Shown: positions 1 to 7,780 of the stretch, piece by piece | Numbering within the stretch: the first letter of the stretch is position 1 | How the letters are laid out: every line of letters starts with the position of its first letter | DNA from: CAYTGR01 sp964437445 | GTDB taxonomy: Bacteria > Chloroflexota > Anaerolineae > B4-G1 > SLSP01 | Assembly (NCBI GenBank): GCA_964437445.1 | Contig: CAYTGR010000023.1 | Span: 1 to 64,000 of the forward strand | DNA length: 64,000 bases | Reading direction: 5' to 3' | Notes under the pieces: model-generated | What the model was told of the DNA's origin: nothing | Databases searched by the model: none | Seen by the model: the letters and a program-made list of their open reading frames with translations, nothing else | Program-made: the position numbers and the translations under genes

Positions 1-653
1 AGCTCCGCACGCCCCTGAGCGTGATCCGGGGCAAGCTGGAGGGCATCCTGGACGGTGTTTACCCCGCGACGCCGGAGCAGCTCGGGCCGGTGCTGGAACA
101 GACGCTCCTGCTCACCCAACTGGTAGAGGACTTGCGCCTCCTGGCCCAGGCGGAAGCCGGTCAGCTGCCCCTGGAACTGCGCCCTACCGATGTGGGGGAC
201 TTGTTGCGCGACGCCTGCGTCAATTTCACCCCCCAGGCCGAGGACTGCGGTATCACTCTAACGTTGGAACTACCTGCCGACCTGCCCAAAGTCCCGGCCG
301 ACTGGCGGCGGATCGCCCAGGTGCTCGGCAACCTCATTTCCAATGCATTGCGCCATACGCCGGCCGGCGGCGTCGTGACCCTCTCGGCCGCCGTTCAGGA
401 GCAGGCTCAGGTAGTGGAAGTGGCCGTCAGTGATACCGGGACCGGCATCGCCCCGGAGGATTTGCCCTACGTGTTTGAGCGCTTCTGGCGGGGCGATAAA
501 TCGCGCACGCGGACCGAGCCGGGCAGCGGAGCCGGCCTGGGGCTGGCGATTGCCCGGCAGTTCGTCACCTTACATGGCGGCCAGATCAGCGTAGAAAGTG
601 TCCCCCACCAGAGAACAACCTTCCGGTTCACACTGCCGCTCTCCAGGAAATAA
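1..653 (+). CDS. Sensor histidine kinase, C-terminal part (5' truncated by window edge)
   Basis: The open frame runs in from the left edge, so only about 217 residues are visible. The first residues read LRTPLSVIRGKLEG, the continuation of a HisKA H-box, so the phospho-accepting histidine lies just outside the window. The HATPase domain follows: N-box NLISNALRHTPAGG, G1 box DTGTGIAPEDLPYVFERFWRG, G2 box GAGLGLAIARQF. This is a classical EnvZ/BaeS-like membrane kinase C-terminus, and its response regulator is presumably further upstream. It ends 458 bases before serS and the two are separated by repeats, so they are probably not co-transcribed. The family call is firm. The signal sensed cannot be judged from this part. 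Confidence 0.93.
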   Translation, partial: LRTPLSVIRGKLEGILDGVYPATPEQLGPVLEQTLLLTQLVEDLRLLAQAEAGQLPLELRPTDVGDLLRDACVNFTPQAEDCGITLTLELPADLPKVPADWRRIAQVLGNLISNALRHTPAGGVVTLSAAVQEQAQVVEVAVSDTGTGIAPEDLPYVFERFWRGDKSRTRTEPGSGAGLGLAIARQFVTLHGGQISVESVPHQRTTFRFTLPLSRK

Positions 654-663
654 AGCTTGGGAC

Positions 664-712
664 GAATAGCGAATGGCGAATAGCGAATGGTGAATGGCGA
701 ATGGCGAATGGC
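664..712. repeat. Heptamer tandem repeat, seven units of GAATGGC type
   Basis: Seven consecutive 7-base units (GAATAGC, GAATGGC, GAATAGC, GAATGGT, then GAATGGC three times) lie directly downstream of the kinase stop codon. The same heptamer family occurs in the opposite orientation at 25532-25587. The units resemble the short tandemly repeated repetitive (STRR) heptamers known from cyanobacteria. Confidence 0.9.
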
Positions 713-1017
713 AATGAGACTCTGCGTCCTTTGCGGTGAAAAAGGTTTGCAAAGGAATTTCTCCCATGAAAGCCGGATTTACAGAGACCGCAGAGTTGTG
801 TATGCAAATCTGAAATCCCAAATCCGAAATTAGCTCTGGCAGGCGGCAGGCTTTCATGGGTGCGCCTGATGGCGGGCTGGGCCATCAGGCGCGACTCCTG
901 ACCTGGCGGTTCGGCAGCGGGATGCGAAGGTGGCATAAACTTTAGCGGATCCAAAGACCGCAAACTAAATCAGGGAAGTATCGCTGCTCCGCTTGCCATT
1001 TTATCCCCCTCAAAGCT
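713..1017. other. Intergenic region with a 12-bp perfect hairpin
   Basis: I see no credible gene here. The one clear structure is an inverted repeat with arms 862-873 (GCGCCTGATGGC) and 881-892 (GCCATCAGGCGC) and a 7-base loop. No T-run follows it, so it is not a classical intrinsic terminator. Confidence 0.55.
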
Positions 1018-1045
1018 TTGACAGCGCGGCGCTCCCGGTTATAAT
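1018..1045 (+). promoter_or_regulatory. Sigma70-type promoter of serS
   Basis: A perfect -35 TTGACA (1018-1023), a 16-bp spacer and a perfect -10 TATAAT (1040-1045) stand 67 bases upstream of the serS ATG. Transcription should start near 1052. Confidence 0.85.
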
Positions 1046-1111
1046 CACCGGAACAATTTGCCGGCCCCCCCCGGCCACACGGACGCCGGCGACCGGTCAC
1101 AGGGAGGATCC

Positions 1112-2398
1112 ATGCTTGATCTTGATTTGATCCGACGTAACCCCGACCTGGTGCGCGAGGCGCTCCAGAAACGCCACGACGACCCCGCCCTGGTGGAAGC
1201 CGTGCTGGCCTTAGATGTACAGCGGCGCGAGATGTTGCAAACGGTGGAAACGTTACGGGCCGAACGCAACCGGGTCTCCAAAGAGATCGGGCGGATGAAA
1301 GAGCCGGCCGAGCGCGCCGCCCGCATCGCCGAAATGCGGGCCGTCGGCGACCAGCTCGCGGCTCTGGAAGAGAGCCTGCGCGGCGTAGAGGCGGCCTTGA
1401 ACGATAAGCTGCTGTGGCTCCCCAATCTCCCCCACAGCAGTGTCCCCGTCGCCCCGGACGAACGCGGCAACCGCGTCATCCGCACCTGGGGCGAGCCGCG
1501 CGATTTCGCGGCGGCAGGTTTCCAGCCGGTGCCGCATTGGGACTTAGGGCCAGAACTGGACATTTTGGACTTTGAGCGCGGCATCCGCCTGTCCGGCAGC
1601 CGGTTCTACGTCCTCAAAGGGGCCGGCGCGCGGCTGCAACGCGCGCTCATCGCCTGGATGTTGGATTTCCACATCCGCCAACACGGCTATACCGAGGTTT
1701 ACTCCCCCTTTGTCGTCAAACGCGAGATCCTGTTAGGCTCGGGCCAGCTGCCCAAATTTGAGGACAATCTCTATCGTGACGTGGAAGACGATCTCTGGCT
1801 GGTCCCCACGGCCGAGGTGCCGCTGACCAATCTGCACCGTGACGAAATCCTGGAGGCGAGCCAACTCCCGCTCTATTATGTCGGTTACACTCCTTGCTTC
1901 CGCCGCGAGAAAATGAGCGCCGGGCGCGATGTGCGCGGCATCAAGCGCGGGCACCAGTTTGACAAGGTGGAAATGTACAAATTCGTCGCGCCGGAGACGA
2001 GCTACGACGAACTGGAGAAGATGGTCCACGACGCCGAGGAACTCCTGCAAACGCTGCAGCTGCCCTACCGGGTCGTAGAGCTCTGCACGGGCGATCTGGG
2101 CTTCGCCGCGGCCAAAACCTACGACCTGGAGGTCTGGGCACCGGGCCAGGCTGAGTGGCTGGAGGTCAGTTCGTGCAGCAACGTGGAGGATTTCCAGGCG
2201 CGGCGGGCCAACATTCGCTACCGGCCGGAACCGGGCGCTAAACCGCGTTTCGTTCACACGCTCAACGGTTCGGGGACGGCGCTCCCCCGCATCATGATCG
2301 CCATTCTGGAGACCTGCCAGCAGGCCGACGGCTCCGTCGTCGTGCCGGAAGTGCTCTCCCCCTGGATGGGCGGCGTGGAGGTCATCCGGCGGGCGTAA
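1112..2398 (+). CDS. serS: Seryl-tRNA synthetase
   Basis: This is a class II aminoacyl-tRNA synthetase that charges tRNA-Ser (and tRNA-Sec where present) in the cytoplasm. The predicted 428 residues match the family length. The N-terminal half of about 100 residues is the expected long alpha-helical coiled-coil arm, beginning MLDLDLIRRNPDLVREAL. Class II motif 2 is seen as YTPCFRREKMSAGRDVRG and motif 3 near the C-terminus as LNGSGTALPR. An earlier in-frame start exists, but ATG 1112 is preferred because AGGGAGG lies just upstream and the protein then begins at the conserved MLDL. It has its own consensus promoter. Two tRNA-Ser genes follow directly, one of the clearest contextual links in the window. 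Confidence 0.97.
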   Translation: MLDLDLIRRNPDLVREALQKRHDDPALVEAVLALDVQRREMLQTVETLRAERNRVSKEIGRMKEPAERAARIAEMRAVGDQLAALEESLRGVEAALNDKLLWLPNLPHSSVPVAPDERGNRVIRTWGEPRDFAAAGFQPVPHWDLGPELDILDFERGIRLSGSRFYVLKGAGARLQRALIAWMLDFHIRQHGYTEVYSPFVVKREILLGSGQLPKFEDNLYRDVEDDLWLVPTAEVPLTNLHRDEILEASQLPLYYVGYTPCFRREKMSAGRDVRGIKRGHQFDKVEMYKFVAPETSYDELEKMVHDAEELLQTLQLPYRVVELCTGDLGFAAAKTYDLEVWAPGQAEWLEVSSCSNVEDFQARRANIRYRPEPGAKPRFVHTLNGSGTALPRIMIAILETCQQADGSVVVPEVLSPWMGGVEVIRRA

Positions 2399-2414
2399 GC
2401 ACGGGGTCCCTGCT

Positions 2415-2442
2415 TTGACAATCGGGCAGGGCGTGGTATACT
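2415..2442 (+). promoter_or_regulatory. Promoter of the tRNA cluster
   Basis: TTGACA (2415-2420), a 16-bp spacer and TATACT (2437-2442) lie between the serS stop and the first tRNA. The predicted start is about 20 bases before the tRNA 5' end, so the tRNA genes do not depend on serS read-through. Confidence 0.8.
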
Positions 2443-2470
2443 TTTTGCCGCGAGGAGTGGTCCTGGACCC

Positions 2471-2557
2471 GGAGGGATGGCCGAGCGGTTTAAGGCAACG
2501 GTCTTGAAAACCGTCGTGGTCGCAAGATCACCGTGGGTTCGAATCCCACTCCCTCCG
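2471..2557 (+). tRNA. tRNA-Ser (anticodon UGA)
   Basis: The acceptor stem GGAGGGA (2471-2477) pairs with TCCCTCC (2550-2556), followed by discriminator G. The anticodon loop CTTGAAA gives UGA at 2505-2507. There is a long type II variable arm, as expected for serine, and a T-loop GGTTCGAATCC. The 3' CCA is not encoded. Confidence 0.96.
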
Positions 2558-2576
2558 CCTTAACAAGTGAAGTCTC

Positions 2577-2668
2577 GGGGAGGTGCCGGAGTGGTCTATC
2601 GGGGCCGCCTGCTAAGCGGTTAGGGGGCCTTAAAAGCTCCCTCCAGGGTTCAAATCCCTGCCTCCCCG
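2577..2668 (+). tRNA. tRNA-Ser (anticodon GCU)
   Basis: The acceptor stem GGGGAGG (2577-2583) pairs with CCTCCCC (2661-2667), with discriminator G. The anticodon loop CTGCTAA gives GCU at 2611-2613. It has a long variable arm and T-loop GGTTCAAATCC. The CCA end is not encoded. It lies 19 bases after the first tRNA-Ser. Confidence 0.96.
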
Positions 2669-2678
2669 CCTTGATGAT

Positions 2679-2752
2679 GCCCCTGTAGCCCAGCTGGATA
2701 GGGCGACTGGTTGCGGACCAGTAGGTCGCAGGTTCAAATCCTGCCAGGGGTA
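2679..2752 (+). tRNA. tRNA-Arg (anticodon GCG), copy 1
   Basis: The 74-nt cloverleaf has acceptor GCCCCTG/CAGGGGT (a G-U first pair), D-stem GCCC/GGGC, anticodon stem ACTGG/CCAGT around loop TTGCGGA, and T-arm GCAGG-TTCAAAT-CCTGC. The anticodon is GCG (2713-2715), reading CGC and CGU. Most bacteria use an A34-containing ACG tRNA here, so this is unusual. CCA is not encoded. Confidence 0.9.
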
Positions 2753-2788
2753 CTTGCAGTGAGCGGTTCAAACCGCAGCGCCTCTCAT

Positions 2789-2862
2789 GCCCCTGTAGCC
2801 CAGCTGGATAGGGCGACTGGTTGCGGACCAGTAGGTCGCAGGTTCAAATCCTGCCAGGGGTA
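2789..2862 (+). tRNA. tRNA-Arg (anticodon GCG), copy 2
   Basis: This is identical to the gene 110 bases upstream. The matching stretch is 79 bp (2677-2755 and 2787-2865), so a few flanking bases are duplicated as well. It is the last gene of the tRNA unit and is followed by a terminator. Confidence 0.9.
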
Positions 2863-2942
2863 CTTAATCCTCAGGTCGCGTGGTTTTGTTTCCCACTGAA
2901 TTGACTCTTTTGCCTCACCACGTCGCGGAATCCTGGTGATAT

Positions 2943-2967
2943 GCCCCGGTGGGGCTAGATTTTTTTT
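2943..2967 (+). terminator. Intrinsic terminator after the tRNA cluster
   Basis: A short GC stem GCCCC-GGT-GGGGC (2943-2955) is followed by a run of eight T (2960-2967). It closes the tRNA transcription unit before the flavoprotein gene. Confidence 0.75.
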
Positions 2968-3029
2968 GCCTCCCTGTGTCTTGGCGTTAAAATTCTCCCA
3001 TAACTTGCGAGTTTTGGGGAGGAACAACG

Positions 3030-5291
3030 ATGCAAGACCGGCAAACATTCATCCATGACCTGGAGGCTTCCTTCGGCGATTGGTTCACCGATCCGGTGCG
3101 GCTGGCGGCGGGCCAGATGACCGACGCGCTCTATCCTTACGAGCAGCTCTTCTCGCCCATCCAGCTCAACGGCGTCAAAGTCAAAAACCGGCTGGTGATG
3201 GGCCCGATGGGCAATCTTTTCACCTGCAATCCTCTGGGACGACCGGACGCCAAACTGATCCAGTACTACACCGCGCGGGCGCGCGGCGGCGTGGGGTTGA
3301 TTACCTCTGGCTTGATCCCGCTCAGTGCGGCGTTAGAGCCGGCAATCACCGGCCGCTGGAATGACGCGATCCTCCCGCGCCTTGAGGGGTCATTCACCGT
3401 CCACTCCGGTTGGCAGGACCTCCTGGCAAGCGTCCACGCCTACGGCGCGCGCTTCTTTGTGCAATTGACGCCAGGACTGGGCCGGGTCGCGCCGCCCTTG
3501 ACCGTCTTCAAAGCCCGGCTGCCGGTCGCGGCGTCGTGGAGCCACAACCATCATCTGCCAGCAGTCCCTTGCCGCCCGCTGACCGACGGTGAGTGTCACC
3601 GGCTGATCCGCGCCGCCGGCGCAGCAGCCATCGCGGCTAAAGGGGCGGGCGCCGACGGCGTTTACCTGCACGGTCACGAGGGGTACCTGCTGGAGCAATT
3701 GAGCAATCCCGCCTTCAACCACCGCCGGCTGAGCCACTTTGCCGACTGGCAGACCTTCGGTGTGGAGCTGGTGGCGGAAATGCGGCGGCGCGTCGGGCCA
3801 CGTTACCCCATCATGTACCGGATTGACCTCTCGCTCGCGCTGGACGCGACTTACCGCGAGCGGATGGAGCACGAGCGGCTGCTGCGCCGCTTCCGGGGCG
3901 AGCGGACGGTCGCGCAGACGTTGGAGTATATGGTCGCGCTGGTCAGAGCCGGCGTGGATCTCTTTGATGTGGACCTCGGTTGCTACGAGAACTGGTGGCT
4001 GCCCCACCCGCCCAACGGGATGCCCCCGGGCTGTTACCTGCCGGTCGCCCGCCTGGTGAAAGAGCACTTTGCTGCCCAGGGAGTGCGCTCCAACGCCGGG
4101 CTGCCGGTGCCGGTCGTCGCTGTGGGCAAGCTCGGCTACCCCGATCTGGCCGAACGGGCGCTGCGCGAAGGCGATTGCGACATGGTCATGCTGGCCCGGC
4201 CCCTGCTGGCCGACCCCGAGTGGCCCAACAAAGCCTACGCGGGCCGCGTGCGCGAGATCGTCCCCTGCATCGGTTGCCAGACCTGCCTCAACCGCCTCTC
4301 GCATCTGGGACATCCCATCTGCGCGGTCAATCCCCGGACGAACTTTGAGGATCAGCTGCCCGAACCGTTGACCCCGACCACAGCGACCCGGCAGGTTGCT
4401 GTGGTGGGCGCAGGGCCGGCGGGCGTCCTCTGTGCCTGCACCGCCGCCGCGCGCGGCCATCGCGTCACGCTCTTTGAGCGCCAACCGCAGGCCGGCGGGA
4501 TGTTGCTGGCCGGCGGCGTTGCCCGGGTCAAATACGAGGTAGCGAACTATGTAGCTCACCTCAACGCACTGGTGGAACGACACGCGCAGGCGTACGGGCT
4601 GGCGGTTCGCTACAGCACGGAGGCCACCGCCGAAGCCCTCCAGGCCGGCGGCTTTGACGTGGTGGTGGTATGCAGCGGCGCCCGGCCCCTCCGGCCATCG
4701 CTGCCGGGGCTGGAGGGCGCTAACGTCGTCACGGCGGTAGACTTGATGCTCAATCCGGCGCTGGCCGAGGGCGCACAGACCGTCGTGGTCGTTGGCGGCG
4801 GGGAGGTCGGCTGCGAGACGGCCTATTATCTGGCCTACGAGCGCGGCAAGCAGGTCACCGTGATTGAGATGCTGCCTCACTTCATGCCGGGGACCTGCAA
4901 CGCCAACCGTGGCTTTTTCATCCACTACCTGGAGCGCAAAGGCGTGCGGCTCCTCAACGGCACGCGGCTGCTGCGTGTGGAGGCCGACGGTGTCGTCGTG
5001 GCGCGCAACGTCTCCCCCACGCTGCCCGATCCCTACGTCACCTGGACGCCGGTGCTGGCCGAGGCGCTGCCGAATCCGCTCGCCCGGCCGGTCCAGGTGG
5101 AGGAGCGCGAGGAGCGCCTGCCGGCCGACCTGGTCGTGCTGGCGCTGGGGATGCGGCCGGACGACGCGCTCTACACCGCCTGCGCGGCCCGTCACGTCGC
5201 CGCCCAGGTCACGCTGCTGGGCGACGCCTTCACGCCGGCCAGCATTGCCGAGGCGACGCGCGCCGGCTACCTGGTGGGACGCACGCTGTGA
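3030..5291 (+). CDS. Iron-sulfur flavoprotein of the 2,4-dienoyl-CoA reductase / BaiCD / trimethylamine dehydrogenase type
   Basis: The 753 residues have the three-part layout of this family. First comes an old-yellow-enzyme FMN TIM barrel, roughly residues 30-380. A [4Fe-4S] cysteine set CIGCQTC plus a later Cys in HPICAVNP follows near residues 412-430. The C-terminal pyridine nucleotide-disulfide oxidoreductase module has two dinucleotide motifs, GAGPAG near residue 458 and GGGEVG near 588. Such enzymes pass NAD(P)H electrons through FAD and Fe-S to FMN to reduce enoate-like substrates, or run in reverse on amines. The start is supported by GGGGAGGA upstream. It stands alone between the tRNA terminator and ackA. 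The substrate cannot be assigned from sequence, and members are often mis-annotated as FadH. Confidence 0.85.
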   Translation: MQDRQTFIHDLEASFGDWFTDPVRLAAGQMTDALYPYEQLFSPIQLNGVKVKNRLVMGPMGNLFTCNPLGRPDAKLIQYYTARARGGVGLITSGLIPLSAALEPAITGRWNDAILPRLEGSFTVHSGWQDLLASVHAYGARFFVQLTPGLGRVAPPLTVFKARLPVAASWSHNHHLPAVPCRPLTDGECHRLIRAAGAAAIAAKGAGADGVYLHGHEGYLLEQLSNPAFNHRRLSHFADWQTFGVELVAEMRRRVGPRYPIMYRIDLSLALDATYRERMEHERLLRRFRGERTVAQTLEYMVALVRAGVDLFDVDLGCYENWWLPHPPNGMPPGCYLPVARLVKEHFAAQGVRSNAGLPVPVVAVGKLGYPDLAERALREGDCDMVMLARPLLADPEWPNKAYAGRVREIVPCIGCQTCLNRLSHLGHPICAVNPRTNFEDQLPEPLTPTTATRQVAVVGAGPAGVLCACTAAARGHRVTLFERQPQAGGMLLAGGVARVKYEVANYVAHLNALVERHAQAYGLAVRYSTEATAEALQAGGFDVVVVCSGARPLRPSLPGLEGANVVTAVDLMLNPALAEGAQTVVVVGGGEVGCETAYYLAYERGKQVTVIEMLPHFMPGTCNANRGFFIHYLERKGVRLLNGTRLLRVEADGVVVARNVSPTLPDPYVTWTPVLAEALPNPLARPVQVEEREERLPADLVVLALGMRPDDALYTACAARHVAAQVTLLGDAFTPASIAEATRAGYLVGRTL

Positions 5292-5325
5292 GGGCCACGG
5301 ACTACGGACCCCAGACCACAAACCT

Positions 5326-5349
5326 GTAGTGACGCCTTTAGGCGTTCTC
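5326..5349. repeat. Dispersed palindromic repeat, partial copy
   Basis: GTAGTGACGCCTTTAGGCGT matches one arm and one hairpin of the GTAGTG...CACTAC repeat family found at least ten times in this window. Confidence 0.6.
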
Positions 5350-5431
5350 CCCTTCGGTGACCAGCCAAGAAACGCTTGCTGGCCTTTAAAAATTAAATGC
5401 GGTAACACCGGGCGACTCGTTTTTTCCCGGT

Positions 5432-5463
5432 GGGTAGCCGGGCGATCAATCGCCCGGCTACCC
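5432..5463. repeat. 15-bp perfect inverted repeat downstream of the flavoprotein gene
   Basis: The arms GGGTAGCCGGGCGAT (5432-5446) and ATCGCCCGGCTACCC (5449-5463) are perfectly complementary with almost no loop. It could end the upstream transcript or be another dispersed palindrome. No T-run follows. The rest of the 5292-5598 spacer shows no gene. Confidence 0.65.
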
Positions 5464-5598
5464 AAGCCACGCCCGGTAAACCGGGCTGCCGTAGCCCCGT
5501 TATGAAATTTAACAAATAAATTCGGATATCCTTATTTGCGAAGCCTATCCCTGGCGGCAAGCACTCTTCGTGCATTCGTGAAAATTCGTGGGCGGCGC

Positions 5599-5627
5599 TT
5601 GACCGTCCTGCGTCCAGGGTGTACAAT
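5599..5627 (+). promoter_or_regulatory. Promoter of ackA
   Basis: TTGACC (5599-5604), a 17-bp spacer and TACAAT (5622-5627) lie just upstream. The predicted start is only about 14 bases before the ATG at 5648, so the 5' leader is very short. Confidence 0.7.
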
Positions 5628-5647
5628 GCGCGCCGCGCAATCCAGGG

Positions 5648-6889
5648 ATGGCGAGGCGTGTCTTGAACATTCTGGTCTTTAATTGCGGGAGCTCTTCGCT
5701 CAACTATAAACTCTTTACGGCCTCCGGTCCGGAGTCGCTCACGGTCACGGTTTACGGCAAAGCGCACCGCGTGGGCGTCCACGGGACCGAGCCGGCGTTC
5801 ATTGAACATCACTACCACGGGGCCGCCCAAAAGCAGGTGGTGCCGTTGCCGGATCACCGGACAGCGGCGGCCCTCGTGCTGCGCTATTTGCAGGACGTGG
5901 CCGCGCCGGTGGACGCGATTGGCCACCGCTTCGTCCACGGCGGCCCGCATTTCCAGCGCTCGGCGTTGCTCACGCCAGAGACGCTCACCCGGCTGGAAGC
6001 CTGCCTGCCGCTCGCACCAATCCACAACCCCAACTCCATGAGCGTCATCCACGAGTGCCGCGCGACGTTGCCGGCGGTGCCGGAATATGTCACGTTTGAT
6101 ACCGCCTTTCACGCCCCGCTGCGGCCGGCAGCTTACACCTACCCGCTGCCCGCCGTTCTGCGGGAACGCTACGGCCTGCGCAAATACGGCTTCCACGGGC
6201 TCTCTTACCAGTTCGTCACGCGCGAGGCGGCCCGGTTCCTGGGCGTGCCGCTGGCCGACCTGCGACTGGTCGCCTGCCATCTGGGCACCGGTGGCTCCAG
6301 CGTCGCCGCAGTCGCCGGCGGTTGCTCCGTAGACACTACCATGGGCTATTCCCCGCTGGCCGGCCTGATGATGTCCACCCGCACCGGTGACCTGGATCCG
6401 CTCCTGCCGCTCTACCTCATGCGCGAACGGGGTCTGACGCCGGCGCAGCTGGAACAGCTCTTCAACAAACAGAGCGGCCTGTTGGGAATTTCCGGGCTCT
6501 CCAGCGACCTCCGAGACCTGCTCCGGCGGCGCGACGAGACCGGCGACGAACGGGCCGCGCTCGCCATAGCACTCTACATCCAGCGGCTCAAGCAGGCGAT
6601 TGGCGCCTATGCGGTGCTACTGGGCGGCCTGGATGCGCTGCTCTTCACCGACGACATCGGCGTGCAAAACTGGCAGGTCCGCGCCGGCGCGTGTGACGGA
6701 CTCGCCTGGTGCGGCGTCGTCCTGGACGAAGCGGCCAATCGCACCGCGCCTACCGACCGGATCGCCGTGCTCAATGCCTCCACTGCGCCCGTTCGCATCC
6801 TCTCCGTCCCCACCGATGAAGAACGGGTGATCGGCATGGAAGGGGTAGCGTTGCTGACTGCTCAGGAGAACCAACATGATCCTCTTTGA
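5648..6889 (+). CDS. ackA: Acetate kinase
   Basis: The enzyme interconverts acetyl-phosphate plus ADP and acetate plus ATP in the cytoplasm. Its 413 residues match the family. Catalytic elements are in place by comparison with the Methanosarcina thermophila enzyme: VFNCGSSSLNYKL (phosphate-binding Asn), GHRFVHGG (Arg91), APIHNPNS (His123), FDTAFH (Asp148), KYGFHGLS (His180), STRTGDLDP (Arg241) and PTDEERVIG (the C-terminal acidic residue). The usual GIGENS stretch is changed to DIGVQN, so the nucleotide or acyl preference may differ; propionate or butyrate use is possible. It overlaps the next gene by 14 bases, indicating translational coupling. No pta is present in the window. Confidence 0.9.
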   Translation: MARRVLNILVFNCGSSSLNYKLFTASGPESLTVTVYGKAHRVGVHGTEPAFIEHHYHGAAQKQVVPLPDHRTAAALVLRYLQDVAAPVDAIGHRFVHGGPHFQRSALLTPETLTRLEACLPLAPIHNPNSMSVIHECRATLPAVPEYVTFDTAFHAPLRPAAYTYPLPAVLRERYGLRKYGFHGLSYQFVTREAARFLGVPLADLRLVACHLGTGGSSVAAVAGGCSVDTTMGYSPLAGLMMSTRTGDLDPLLPLYLMRERGLTPAQLEQLFNKQSGLLGISGLSSDLRDLLRRRDETGDERAALAIALYIQRLKQAIGAYAVLLGGLDALLFTDDIGVQNWQVRAGACDGLAWCGVVLDEAANRTAPTDRIAVLNASTAPVRILSVPTDEERVIGMEGVALLTAQENQHDPL

Positions 6890-7739
6890 TCCTTACACGC
6901 CAACCGATTGGGACCTGTTGGACACCGCGGACACTGTCGGCTACATTTTGCCGCACGGCGGGACCGAATTCCACGCGGCTGCGACCCGCCTCACGCCGGC
7001 CGAGCTGCCCCGCCTGGAACGCTGCGTCCGCTTCCTGCCGGCGCTGAACGGGCGGACGCTGGCCGCCGTCCAGGCCGGGTTAGCGCGCTGGCCGGAGTGC
7101 GCGCACTGGCTCTTCTGCGAGACTGCCTTTTTTGCGGACCTGCCGCCGGTCGCTGCGGCCTACGCGCTGCCCTACGACTATTTCACCGCCGGTTACCGCC
7201 GCTACGGCGGCGACGGTCTCTGCCACAGCTGGGTGGCCCAGCAGGTGCGCGCGCCGCGTGTGGTGAGTATCCACCTGGGCGACCGGTCCAGCGTCGCGGC
7301 GCTACAGGCGGGACACCCGGTCGCCACGAGCCTGGGCTTTACGCCAGTGGCGGGGCTGCCCTCGGCGACCGGCTGCGGGGACCTGGACCCGGCAATCCCG
7401 TTGCTGCTCTGCGAGGCGGGGCTGGAACCGGCCGCGGTGGAACGTGCCCTGGCCGAGGAAAGCGGCTTCACCGCGCTGCTGGGGCGACCGGCGGGGTTAG
7501 CGGACGTGTTGCGCGAGCCGGGGTTGGCGCGCGATCTGTGGCGTCACGCCCTGCTCAAAGCCGTCGGGGCGGCGCTGGCCACACTCGGGGGCGCCGACGT
7601 GCTGGTCTGTGCCTGTGATGATCTCCCTGCGCTGCGTGACTGTGTCACCGACCTGCAACAGTCGCTGGCCTTCGTCAACGTGGCGTGGCAAGTGTTGGCA
7701 TATGACCGCCGGGCGGTGTTGCAGGAATTCATTTGCTAA
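6876..7739 (+). CDS. Degenerate acetate-kinase-like protein (predicted pseudoenzyme)
   Basis: The 287 residues align through most of their length with the neighbouring acetate kinase but lack the N-terminal phosphate-binding NCGSSS segment. Each catalytic block is recognisable and altered: GYILPHGG for GHRFVHGG (Arg lost), LPALNGRT for APIHNPNS (His lost), CETAFF for FDTAFH (Asp to Glu, His to Phe), GGDGLCHSW for KYGFHGLSY (catalytic His replaced), and SATGCGDLDP for STRTGDLDP (Arg lost). The fold signature HLGDRSSVAAL is kept. The gene starts inside the end of ackA and stays open in frame with normal composition, which argues against random decay. I infer a non-catalytic partner or regulator, possibly a heterodimer subunit. 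No described family with this role is known to me. Confidence 0.75.
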   Translation: MILFDPYTPTDWDLLDTADTVGYILPHGGTEFHAAATRLTPAELPRLERCVRFLPALNGRTLAAVQAGLARWPECAHWLFCETAFFADLPPVAAAYALPYDYFTAGYRRYGGDGLCHSWVAQQVRAPRVVSIHLGDRSSVAALQAGHPVATSLGFTPVAGLPSATGCGDLDPAIPLLLCEAGLEPAAVERALAEESGFTALLGRPAGLADVLREPGLARDLWRHALLKAVGAALATLGGADVLVCACDDLPALRDCVTDLQQSLAFVNVAWQVLAYDRRAVLQEFIC

Positions 7740-7780
7740 ACGGCCGCCCGGCGCTTGAAATCAGCGGTTAAGCGAAGCGG

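Noticed and set aside
3390..5465. 691-residue open frame antisense to the flavoprotein gene
   Set aside because: It mirrors a well-supported Fe-S flavoprotein; long antisense frames are expected in GC-rich DNA, and the translation is Arg/Gly/Gln-rich with no recognisable motif.
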